DNA of 64,000 nt from Anolis sagrei (taxonomy: Eukaryota > Chordata > Lepidosauria > Squamata > Anolidae), in NCBI RefSeq assembly GCF_037176765.1, contig NC_090022.1, positions 78,952,209 to 79,016,208 of the forward strand, given 5' to 3'. Made by a program: the position numbers and the translations under genes. Every line of letters begins with the position of its first letter. The first letter of the stretch is position 1. This document shows, in pieces, positions 44,306 through 54,900 of the stretch. A model generated the notes under the pieces. That model was not told the origin of the DNA. It worked only from the letters and a program-made list of their open reading frames with translations, and searched no databases.

Positions 44306-47300
44306 ATGAAGACCATAGGCTTTCTTCTCCTTAGTTTGACACTCTTCTTTCTCTACTCAGGTAAGCTAAATATTGTATTAGTAAGTTTGTTTTGAGAAGA
44401 CTTCTTGAATCTTATTATTGCACAGAATCATAGAGTTGGAAGAGACTTCATGAGCCATCCAGTCCAACCCATGCCAAAAAGCAGGAATGGTTGGACATGA
44501 TGCCTTCCACCTCAGAAAGGAACACATTCATTGAAAGATATCCTTCATCTGAAACTATTCCATGGGATAGTGCAAGAAAATTAACATTCAAGGTTTACAC
44601 TAGGGGTGAAGAGACTTTGGCCCTCCAAAGACTGCTGGTTTGCACTTCTACTAGCCATAGCCAACAGAGACAGAATTGTGGGAGCTATAGTCCAGCAATA
44701 TATAGAGAGCTCCATATTCCTCCCCCCTTGTGGAATGCATCCTGTCACACAGAGATACTCAACATTTCAGTGTATATCCTGATAGTTGTCCAGAACCAAT
44801 GTCTTGCACACTCCTTGCAATGGGGAAAACAGCTTTCAAATATTAAATGTCAAATGTTAAAGCTACTGCTACTCCTACAGGGAAGGAAGGGGAACTCCTG
44901 TAGGAAGACAAAGCATAATGTTCTGCCCAGAAGAAACTCCATCTCTCTCTGACCATGAGAGTCATCTTCCTCTTGCTGCCTCCTTTCAACACAGTTATAC
45001 AGTAGCTGGATTAGGCGGGGACTGGCCAAGAAGCCCCTAACTGTGTCTTCATGACTGAATATATGACAGAAGAGTCCTCCAAAATCCCAGTGGATTATAG
45101 CATTGTTCTACAGCCAGCTATAGGACATATAAGCCCAAACGAAGCAAAGTGAGTCTTCAGAATGTGAGATAGTTAATTTCTCCCTCTGCAACAACTGGTA
45201 GATGCTGGTGTAACACTAGTGAATATCACTAACAAATACCACCAAGATACTTTTGGTCTTCATATGACTGTCACAGCATGAGAAATAGACCTCTTGTTAA
45301 ACCCAGAGCAGGACATTCAGAGGAAATTGATAAAACCATGTTTCAGATCAATTTGTGCACAATAAATTTTTTTCTTAATCTAGTGTTGTAAACTGATAAA
45401 ATTATTTTAGTTAATTTGTCATTTTTGTTTCATTGGGTACATCAGTGATGCTTAACTTGTTCTTATAATGAAAGTCATCATTACGTGTGCCTAGTGAGAT
45501 AAAAAAGACAGTGCCATATGTAAGCACAGACAGCATGGCTAAATTGTGGAATTCAGTGAATATAGTCATGATTGCCAGCTTGGGTGGCTTTAGAGAAAGA
45601 TTACAAAAAATCTTGGGTGCTGGAAGCATCACTGGCTGTGTATTGTCTCCAATATAGCAGGCAATATGCCTTTGGAAGATGTGAAAAAGAGAGTGCTACT
45701 TTACTCATGTCCTAGGTTGCATACACACTACACAATTATAATAATTCCACTTTAAATACTAAGGTAACATCCCATGGATTCTTGCGATCTGCAATAATAG
45801 GAAAGAAATTTACAACCCTTGGAAATACTATGGTGCATCATCAAACTACATAGTAGTTTGGTGATGCACCATAGGAATAGCTAGGATAGAACCATGGCAA
45901 ATAAAGTAGAAAATATTGTTCTAATTATGTGGTGTGGGTGCTTGTGAACTTCCCATAAGAAAACTGTGAGAGGTCACTTTGTGAACATAATGGTGGGCTG
46001 GCAGGGTTTTTCTGATATTCTTCAAACAAATCTAGCTTTGCTGCAGTAAAAACAATAATTTCTCATGGATTCCAATTAGCATTGCTCTAAAGCTTGCACC
46101 TGTTTGTTTCTTTGGGCCTAGATGTTGCCGTTGAAGCAAGAGAAATACAGGTAAGTGACAGCTACATTTTATAATGTATACCATACCATACATAACGGAT
46201 ATATAACTGATCATTCAGATATGATACTTTCCCAAAGCAGGTAAGTAACATATGGAGGGGAGGGAGAGGGAGAGAGAGAGTTTCTAAATGGAGTTGTGCT
46301 TGTTGGGCTGACTGATTTTCTAAAGAACTGTTTTAGTGCAAGAGTAAAGAAAATAATTGTTCCTGGGATGCATGTGATCCCAAAGAGAGTCAGTGTGGCA
46401 TAGTGGCTTGAGTATTGGACAGCTGTAGAAACCATGAGTTTCCCACTCAGCCATGGAAACCCACTGGGTGATCTTAGGTGAGTCACAAACTCTCAACCCC
46501 AGAGAACCCTGTGATAGGTTTGCCTTAGAGTCGGCATCAATCTGAAATTGCCTCAAGGCACACAACAACAACAGCAATTTATACTCCATCATCAATTGGG
46601 AGTAAAATTGATTTTTTACATTCAAAATACTGTTCAAAAACCCTATGGGACAGAGGGCAGTTTTGAGAAGGGCTTATTTAAAGCCAGAAGTGACCCCCAG
46701 TTTATTTCCTCATTTTTAAATGGCTCTTCCTGGTTTAAAAGAGGACAAGAACATAGCAAAATTACTTTTGTCTCAGAATCTGAAATTCCCAGCACCCTGT
46801 TTTCTGTTACTTGAAAGATGAGAGTGCTTCATCTTTCATGCAACATTCATTAGTTTTGATTGGCATGTGTATGTGGCAACTGTAAACCAAACCCATTATT
46901 TGAACGGGATGAGATATACTTGTAACGCAGGTCTCCTTCCTACACTTTCATCCCACACCTACAATTTCACGAGCCCTGGAAAAAATCTTGTTTTAATTCT
47001 GTTGTTCTGGCTGATGTTGCTTGCCTCCATGTCATTTCTAACTTTTTATGGTGATCCTAAGACAAACCTTTCAAGAGGGGATTTGCTGTTTCCCTCTTCT
47101 GAAGCTGACAGCACCGATCTCGGGGGCCCACCACCCTCCTCCTCCCTGTTCTCAGCTTTTTCCTTCAATGGCAGTGGCCCCAACCATGGAGGAGTGAGAA
47201 AGAGGGGAAATAAGCAATTCCTGTGGCCAAAGGGAGAGCTAGGCAATTCACTTGCCTTGAGGCTAAGCCCTTCTGCCCACTGGCTGCGGCGGGGGGGGGG

Positions 47301-49277
47301 GGGGGGGGGATTGACTACAGAGCTGGAAGACTCCAAATGGCATCCAGTCCAACCTCCTTCAGCAAGGCAGGAAGACACAGTCAAAACGCTCCAGATAGCC
47401 ATCCAGCCTCTGTTTAAAAGCCTCCAGAGATTTAATCACCACAGAATAGAATAGAATAGCTTTATTTGTCATGGTGCTATTGCAGAACGAAGCTACATGC
47501 CTTCCCCGCACACACCACAAAACAACACACCCATTCCTCCACACTTCCACCACCACACAGCCTCCCATGCCACATCAGTGCAAAACCACAGACTTCAACA
47601 TAGCCACAGCTCTAAGATAAAAGCTATCCTTCAGTCTGTCCTTATCTTTGTCACCCTATACCATCTGCCAGATGGCAAAAATTAAAAAAAAAAAAAGAAT
47701 ATGCCAGGTGAGATGGATCCCCAAGAATGTTCTGAGCTTTCTTAAATTAACTTTAAATTATAAAGTTCTTCCAAAGAGGGGAGAGGGCAACCAATGATTT
47801 GCTGTGCAGAAGTGGTGACCCTTTGAGTGCCCTCCTATCTGCCACTGTGTCCAAACCATGTGCAGGTGCAGTAGGTTAGGACACTCTCTATAGCACAGCA
47901 ATAGAGTGCTATAGTAGAAGTGGAGTGCTGGCGTGTTCAAGTGTAAGTACCTATAACTTTTATTATTTGCACAATTTGTTGATTAAAATGGAGTAATTAC
48001 CACAAAATGGATAAGTTTCTAATTAAGAAAATAAAAATCTGTTAACAACAAAGTTTGTGATGAACCACATGGAGTAGCTATAGAGGAAACTACACAAGAG
48101 TCAGATATAGCACACAAATTTACAAAGGGGAGGAATCCAAACCTTGTTTATACAGTAAATTTGGGGCAAGGGAGGAGGGCCCTATGACTTAACTTTTGTC
48201 TTGCAATTGTTCTAATTTTGCTTCTCTTTGGCTCCGACATATTTCATAGGATCCATGCAGTTTATTTTCAATTGTTTTATCACATTAATGGGTCTTGTAG
48301 CCTGAATTGGAGTCCTCTGGCCTTCAGGTCCCCTTGGACCTCCAGGACCTCTTAAACAATATCTCTCCCACTTCCTGGAAGGATCTGTATGCCATCCAAC
48401 ATCACACAATCTTCTTGCCCAATTCACATTCAATGAATGTAATGTGCTCCACATAGGATTATCTTTGAAAGATGTGGTTAAATTATAATTGGTCCAGAAA
48501 AATCACTGGCAGGTTATTTGATGAAGGAATACAGGTCTTGAGTTTCAAAAAGTTTGATATGGAGGCATTCATATTTCTCCCCTTGTGAGCCAAATCTTCA
48601 CGTTCCTCCCTGATATGGGGGAGGTTTCTACACCATTTCAGGGAATGCAAGGGCTCTTAGAGGGGGTTGTCAGGTGATTCCCATATGTGACTCACAGGTC
48701 ACCCAGTTTCCAGCCTGAGTCTATATGATTATTTTGTTGAAACCACTAAGAAATAGTGGGGAATACTTCTGAAATTGCTGTTTCTCTCACTGCAGCCTGC
48801 TTGTAAGGGCTACCCCCGGAATGCCTGTACCCTGGAGTTGAAACCACACTGTGGTTCTGATGGCACTACTTATGACAACGAATGTTTGTTCTGTAATGGA
48901 GTTGCGTAAGTATCAGATGCACATGATGAACAACTGAAAAAGAGGAGCAGAAACCTTCTGTAGGTAGTTCCGAATTTTTAGCACTTTTAAATCAATATTG
49001 CAGTTGATATTTATCCCAACTATGCTCTTTCTTAACAAAAATAAGAAAAAATCAAAAGTAACCTAAAGGAACAATGGAGCTTGAGAAAGGGAGCTACTTT
49101 ACAAATGCTTGGTGTTACCAATAAGAAATGTAACAATGGGCAAATTCCAAGCGACTTTGTATTTTGTATTTATCTTTTTCCTAAGAAATCTTCTGGGTTC
49201 TCACCATCTGTTTTGCCTTTTCTTTTACCAGCAAAAGCCGTGGGACACTTAGACTGAGTCACTATGGAGCCTGTTAA
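44306..49277 (+). CDS. Gene 4: secreted single-domain Kazal inhibitor, P1 Leu, close to ovomucoid third domain
   Basis: Exons are 44306-44360, 46122-46150, 48796-48905 and 49232-49277, phases 1, 0, 2, giving 79 aa. The signal peptide is [19 protein letters not shown], with cleavage likely after VAVEA. The Kazal domain reads [18 protein letters not shown], then [17 protein letters not shown], and ends [11 protein letters not shown]. This is strikingly like the textbook turkey ovomucoid third domain, which from memory has ACTLEYRPLCGSD and GTLTLSHFGKC. P1 is Leu, so chymotrypsin and elastase are the likely targets. The Asn-Gly-Thr glycosylation site of bird ovomucoid is Arg-Gly-Thr here. The reading frame extends open upstream of the ATG, but the homologous genes 3 and 5 and the TATA position support this start. 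It is the closest paralogue of gene 2. Confidence 0.9.
44424..44490 (-). mobile_element. CR1 3' end
   Basis: agaatcatagagttggaaga and catccagtccaacccatgcc, inverted CR1 terminus, 64 nt past the exon 1 donor of gene 4. Confidence 0.65.
44495..46080. other. Intron 1 of gene 4
   Basis: 44600-44720 (ctttggccctccaaagactg, gggagctatagtccagcaat) resembles a palindromic MITE fragment. 45828-45874 is a hairpin listed separately. The rest is unclassified. Confidence 0.4.
45828..45874. repeat. Hairpin: 21-bp arms, 5-nt loop
   Basis: ctatggtgcatcatcaaacta (45828-45848) pairs with its inverted copy at 45854-45874 with one mismatch. Confidence 0.85.
46385..46570 (+). mobile_element. tRNA-type SINE with CAA tail
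   Basis: cagtgtggcatagtggcttg, ccatggaaacccactgggtg, gataggtttgccttagag and ggcacacaacaacaacagca. Lies in intron 2 of gene 4. Confidence 0.65.
46985..47110 (-). mobile_element. SINE fragment
   Basis: tgcctccatgtcatttctaa and gtgatcctaagacaaacctt are the inverted SINE core. Confidence 0.4.
47291..47445 (-). mobile_element. Poly(G) run and CR1-type 3' fragment
   Basis: 19 G residues (47291-47309) precede ggcatccagtccaacctcct and ctgtttaaaagcctccagag, inverted CR1 3' sequence. Confidence 0.6.
47440..47700. repeat. Interspersed repeat, copy of 34790-34935
   Basis: Starts agaatagaatagaatagctttatttgtc-like sequence (LINE-tail style) and continues through cacaccacaaaacaacacac. Ends with an A run at about 47682-47695. 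Confidence 0.5.
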
Positions 49278-49396
49278 AAAACCAAAAACTGAAGAGCATC
49301 CATTAAAGTAAAAACATATCCCTCACTCATCCATCATTTTCTTGTTTCTGCTCCAGACGTTAATGAAAATGTTGTGTTGGCTTGATTTGATCTATC

Positions 49397-49402
49397 AATA
49401 AA
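49397..49402 (+). terminator. Poly(A) signal of gene 4
   Basis: AATAAA in ctatcaataaagaag, 120 nt after the stop, in the same context as genes 2 and 3. Confidence 0.75.
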
Positions 49403-49810
49403 GAAGATTGACAGCATTATGTCTGCTATGGTTTTTCTTCCCTCATAGAATTAGAACTTGAGGTAATCTAGTAAAGCTTAATGATGATCAAAAGCAAACT
49501 CCCAAAGTCTATTTGCCCTACTTGACATTGCATCCATGCCCTATAAAAGATTCCCTCTTTTCCCTCTTCATTGTGAGTTACTTCCATCAATGCAAACTGG
49601 GTGCAAAATACAAAATAAATTTATATTCAACTCAGCAAAAAGAAGTGGAGAGTTCACAGTGGAATCTTACTTGCACAGTCGATTCAAGCAAAAGCAAACA
49701 ACTGCACCCTCTCCTAATTGGTGTGTTCCTGTTCTCCATCAGCAAGAAAATCTGCCATCTTGTCCCTATTCTGATGTTGCTTGTCCAAAAATGGTTTTTG
49801 AATGTGGGAC

Positions 49811-50860
49811 TGTCATGAATCTAACCTTTTGCCAGGAAGGCCGAAGCCTGGAAAGTCAGTAGTTGACATGTTGAGAGATAGGCAGGAGAGCTAAGAGGCA
49901 AGAGGGAGGAGCCAGCCGACTCCTGATTGGCTAGAGCAGTCAGGAGAGGAGTTAGGTTTTAGAGGGAAAAAAGGCTATGTCTTTTTGACAAGCTGGGGAG
50001 TTGAGCTTTAAACATCGAAGAGTGTAGAAGGATAGTTATGAAGAGGGAGCTGTGAAGAATTTAGACAGGGAGAACTTTTGAAGTGAGCCTTGTAGTTAGA
50101 GCATAGGAAAGGCAAAGGTTCCTGAATCACTGTACATAGAAGGGTCAGTGTAGGAAAGTCTATTTTGCTCTGTGAGGCAGTCATTGGGCTGTTCTCAGGG
50201 ACACACTGTGTCAAAGTAGTGAGCAGTGTGAAGCAAGGAACTCACAGGGAACAAAAGTTAAAGTCTTGAGAGAAGACTGCTTGTCTAAACCAGCTAAGCC
50301 TCTGAAACGCATTAAGCTTTTGTACCACTCTTATTAAGAGTTGATTTGTTCACCAAGTTTAAATAAACCTGTTTATAGTTTCATCTTTAAACTGGTGTCT
50401 GCCTCAGTCTATCACACTCCTTAGATCTCAGCTAGCCCAAGACCAACTTAATTTCAGTCCAGTCAGCGAAAGAAGCAGCCAGTGAAGAAAAACAAAGGGC
50501 TTGAACAAACTTTACCTATTTTCACATTCACACTTATGTTTTCCTCAGACATTAATTGAGGTGGTGGCGGCAAATCTACCTAATATATCGGTCATTAACA
50601 ACGTTAATACAGTTGGTCACTCGATAGTAATATTACTGAGGTGGGATAAGAGAGTCTTTCCCCCTTCATCTTAGTCAGTTATCTTCGTTTAAGTAGTGTC
50701 CAGCTGAACGTTAACCTTTACACTGGTGGGCAGTGGTGTGATTGTTCGTCCCCCCTGCCAAGGTTGACGTTTATCTTTTTTTACACTGGTGGCAGCGGTG
50801 GGATTGTCTTTCCCCCCTGCCTAAGGTGACGTTTGATCTTTATTACAGGGACACATAGAG
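49811..50860 (+). mobile_element. Fossil LTR retroelement: LTR plus leader
   Basis: A probable LTR runs from TGTCATGAATC (49811) to about 50416 (atcaca), with AATAAA near 50365. After it lies a leader with two diverged copies of a roughly 65-bp unit (acactggtgg(g)cagyggtg, about 50717-50782 and 50783-50845). GGTGGCAGCGGTGGGAT follows LTRs in many Ty3-type elements, but the superfamily is not settled. No recognisable internal protein and no second LTR; old and incomplete. Confidence 0.5.
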
Positions 50861-51299
50861 GAGGTCTCCTTTCAAGATGTCTCAGCCTTTAGATTGGCAT
50901 ATATAGAGAGGGGTGCTCCTTTCGATGCAATTAAAAAATGTGATCCAACATCCAATGTGATCCAACATCCAGATCCAACAGATGATTCACTGAGCAAACA
51001 AGACATCAAAGGGAGAAGACAATGCACAAGATGTTTCTTGAGAAGCTTAGCCTTCCTAGCCAAGGACTATAGTAAAAAAGTGGAAATGTTTTTGTTATTA
51101 CAGCCACCCGAAAAACAAATGACAAATATAGAACCAAAATCTATAATTCCTGGCCTGCTCAAAGAGTCCTTGTTCTACCACAGAGGCTCCCAGTCTAGAA
51201 GCAAACTGATGGAAAATAATTAGGCATTCACCGTTTACATAGCTTTTACACAGCAGCACGTAAAACTTGGACAACTCCAGCAACAATTATTCATTGCCA

Positions 51300-51392
51300 C
51301 ATAAATTACATTGCCATATAAAATCAGGTAATCTCCTTTGATTATCTGATTTGATAATGTGGGTTATATGGCAGTGTAGAAGGGGCCATAGT
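51300..51392. mobile_element. Palindromic MITE
   Basis: attgccatataaaatcaggt and tatatggcagtgtagaaggg pair around a tctgatttgataatgtgg centre, as at 2013-2093. Lies about 450 bp upstream of the gene 5 TATA box. Confidence 0.55.
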
Positions 51393-51840
51393 CTTATAAT
51401 AAAGAATCTATTCAGGGACAGCTATGTTGGCATTTTTATAACTGCCTTCCCTTTCTAACACAACTGAATCCTCAAAATCTCTTTGTATGATTTCCCCCCA
51501 ATGTTTCCATTGAATAACTGTTTGTGATACTTCCAGTCAGCATTGCAAGGGAGTCAGTAACTATCTATGTGTGACAGCAATTGATGTTTGCCCTTAGAGG
51601 GTGACTGGTTGGGAAATTCAAAGTGGTAAAAACCCTGTGATTATGGAGGAAATGGAAAACAGCTATTGCCAGATCTATTACAAGGAGTGCCTGACATAAT
51701 TATTGTTGTAGTCTCGGCTTGATGTGGATAAAACAGCATTCCCAAAGTCCCATAAACATTTGCTGGTTCCTTGGACCAATAATCAGTCTTGAATGGAAAT
51801 GGTGAATGCTTTCCATTCTTAAGGCGTGGTTTGTTGGGTG

Positions 51841-51848
51841 TATAAATA
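51841..51848 (+). promoter_or_regulatory. TATA box of gene 5
   Basis: TATAAATA lies 65 nt upstream of the ATG, a near-consensus box that would leave a 5' UTR of roughly 35 nt. The spacing is shorter than in genes 1 to 4. Confidence 0.65.
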
Positions 51849-51905
51849 AATTGGAATCTGAGATGCCCTTGAGCTTGTGACTTGAACGCAGTCTGTGGAA
51901 CCAAA

Positions 51906-54900
51906 ATGAAAACTGCAGGGGTCTTAATGCTTCTAACCTTGACTGTCTTCTGCCTCTTCTCTGGTAGGTAACATTTACTGAACTATTACTTCAACAAAGC
52001 ATCCAAAAGAATGGGATCAGTGCTGAGATAGATATCCATGAGATCACCATAACTGGTTATAATAATTTTAAGAAGTAGAGTCATATACTCAGGGCCCATT
52101 CATGTCCCACAAAGTACCACAATTCCACTTTAGCAGCTCTGTCTGAATCCTATGGAATCCTGGGATCTAATTTCACTAATTTCTGGGGAATTTCTGGGTT
52201 TTTTTTAACAAACAATATAATTTGTAAAAAAAACTACAAGAGCTATCTACTTTTATATACAATGCACAAGATAACCAGGGCATCAATCCCCCCCCCCCCC
52301 CTCATTGTCAGTAAGATTCACACATCTACGAATTTTGGGGGATTTTTTAAAGTTTCGACAAAACCACCCCACCCCACCCCCAAAAGCCACAACAGCAATC
52401 CCCTTGAATGTCTGTCTAACAGTGTGTCTACATGACATACAATTAACCACATAACTTTTTAATGAATAACTTTATTGATACTAATATTTTTATATAAAAG
52501 TTAAAAAGGAGTTAGGGTAGCAGGGGTAGACAGGGGGGAGGGAGTGTATATTGGTGGGAGAGAGAAAAAATGGGTAATAAAATGGCATGGAAAGAAGGGA
52601 GGAACAAAAAGGGGGGGAGAAAAAAGGGGGATTTTGTTGATCTGCAATCTTTTTCATCTTGGTTAAAGAATACTTAATTCAGCTTTTTAAAAATTCTACA
52701 ACTCCCATTTCATCCATTCTCTAAGTGTGGAGAGTTTTCCTGTACCTCTTTCTTAAATTAACATTTTCATTTTTTTCTTGTTTCAAATAATCTTTAAATA
52801 CTGTCCGATCTGTTGGGGTTTTTTTTTGGGAGGGCGGGATCTTGGTGTTTTTTAATAGGTGAGTCAAGTTGTCCATATAACCACATAACTTTATACTATT
52901 ACTAACTTACTTTAGTCCTCTTTGCAGATTCAATAATTTTACTTATTATTATTAGACTCACCCTTTTCTCTGCTCCGCTCCAAACACAGAGCAGTTTGTC
53001 CTCTTTTTGTGGGCACTTACAGGTGCATATACCTACATACACCCAGTACTGTAGATCCAGCTTAAACCATGCTGGAGAGGGGTAATGGGTGGGGAGGAGA
53101 TTAGAAAATATCAAGGTTTTGTATTTTTATTTTAAAGCACCCTGCTGGTAGGAAGAAAAATGCTCAGGAAAAAGGAAGGAAGGCCTAAAAGGAATTTCCA
53201 ATGTCTCATCTGGATATTGGAACCAAGTTGTAATTACAGGAGTAAAAACCATGATCTCCCAATATCCCAGCAATCTAGATAAGCTCCAAGACTGCTAAAA
53301 TGCCAAACAGTGAATCATTGTGGTATGTTCTTTTAATATTTTCTGTAAGGTATTTATAAAAGATAACTAGGCAGTTACATAGATAATGATAAAACAATAA
53401 ATCTACCTGTACTGTCAAAATAACCTATTAATAAAACTCACCTATAAATTAAAGCATGCTGTCCAACATAAAGTAAGACTCCCATAATTGTTCAGATAGA
53501 CTACTCTATTTGGTAGTCTACAAAACCTTTCCTTGAAAATGAAACCAGAGGAGTGGGGAGCGGGTTGTTTGTAGAGCTCTTCTGAAGCCCTGTAATGGTA
53601 AGTGCTGACATAACACAATTAGCAATGTGTTTCACGTTGCTTTTAAAAAACAAACAAACAAACAAACAGGTACCCACTGCACATCCTTCTACCCCCAAAG
53701 CTGAAGTTTGAAAACATTTTTAATACCCTATGTACTCATGCATAAATGAATGTCATGTATAAGTTGGGGACAGGTTTTGGGTCCAATTTTGATATTCCCA
53801 CAATTGAAAGACTTAGGGGAGTAGTACTTCTTTCAGCTTTGTGCCTTTCACCATTCTACTCAGGTTTTTTCCTCTAAAAAAATCATTAAGTTACAGTACT
53901 TATACTGACCAAGGATGAGCGGACCCAAGTTTTTGAGACTGATTTTTAAAACCAATTTTTTCTAGACTTATGCACAAATGTATATAATAACAAGATCTTT
54001 TCTTGGCACTGAAAAGAGGGAAGAGAGGGGGAGAACTCACCCTCCCCTGAGAGACTCCTTCATAGCCTAGGAAAAGCTACCCAAGACTGTCCACTATGTC
54101 CGCATTAGACAATCCTGTGAGTGTAGTAGGATGGAAACAAAACCTACCTCATAAGACAATAAAACACCAGCAGGCTCATGTGGATTTTCCTTGACCCAAC
54201 CCCCAAAATAATACCAAATGATAACATATTTTATAATACTGAAAGCCCAGAAGTACTAACTGAGCTATATACCCTCATTCATTCCCTGACGTATATCATT
54301 TACCAAGGTAGCCAGGATTGTTTTAATCAAAAATAACATCAGTTTTAAATAGATCAAAACAATGAATGCAATCTCCCCCGACATAAAGAGAAGGGGACAA
54401 GATCACCTCCAACCCCTTTTCAAAAAATAACAAATTAGACATTAAATAATTAAGATCAAAAATGGCTTTTTCAGCAGGTGGAACTGCAATGAGGACCTTT
54501 AAACTTCTAAGATTTAAATAAAGGGAAGGCAATCTGGGCCAGACCTTTCACCCAGGGCGCATCCAGACAGCCCCTTTAAAGCAGGAGTTCTCACATTTTA
54601 AAGTGGGCCATCCAGATGATGTTCCACAGAAAAATGAATTCATTCACCACAAACCAGGAAAACCCTGATTTTTTGTGAAATAATTTGTTAGTGAGTTTAT
54701 TCTGTGCCTTCTTGTACTACTTCCGCTATCTGGACTGCTCCGTCAAAAGTTCTGGACTTTTGAAGGGGCAGTCCACACAGTAGCCCCATGTTTTTCTTGG
54801 CTAAATTAGCCCAGAGAATGGCGTGAACACCAATTTTCTCCCCACCCCCCTTTAAAAAATAGAAGAACTTACCCACCCTCCATTAGCATGGTGCCGGAGC

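Noticed and set aside
44491-44952. 153-codon frame in gene 4 intron 1
   Set aside because: Begins at a CR1 tail and covers MITE-like sequence; no protein similarity recognised.
46867-47454. 195-codon plus-strand frame in gene 4 intron 2
   Set aside because: It crosses a SINE fragment, a poly(G) run and a CR1 tail, so it is a chance frame over several repeats.
50894-51223. 109-codon frame after the fossil LTR leader
   Set aside because: No capsid, protease or other motif could be recognised, so it was not assigned to the element or to a gene.
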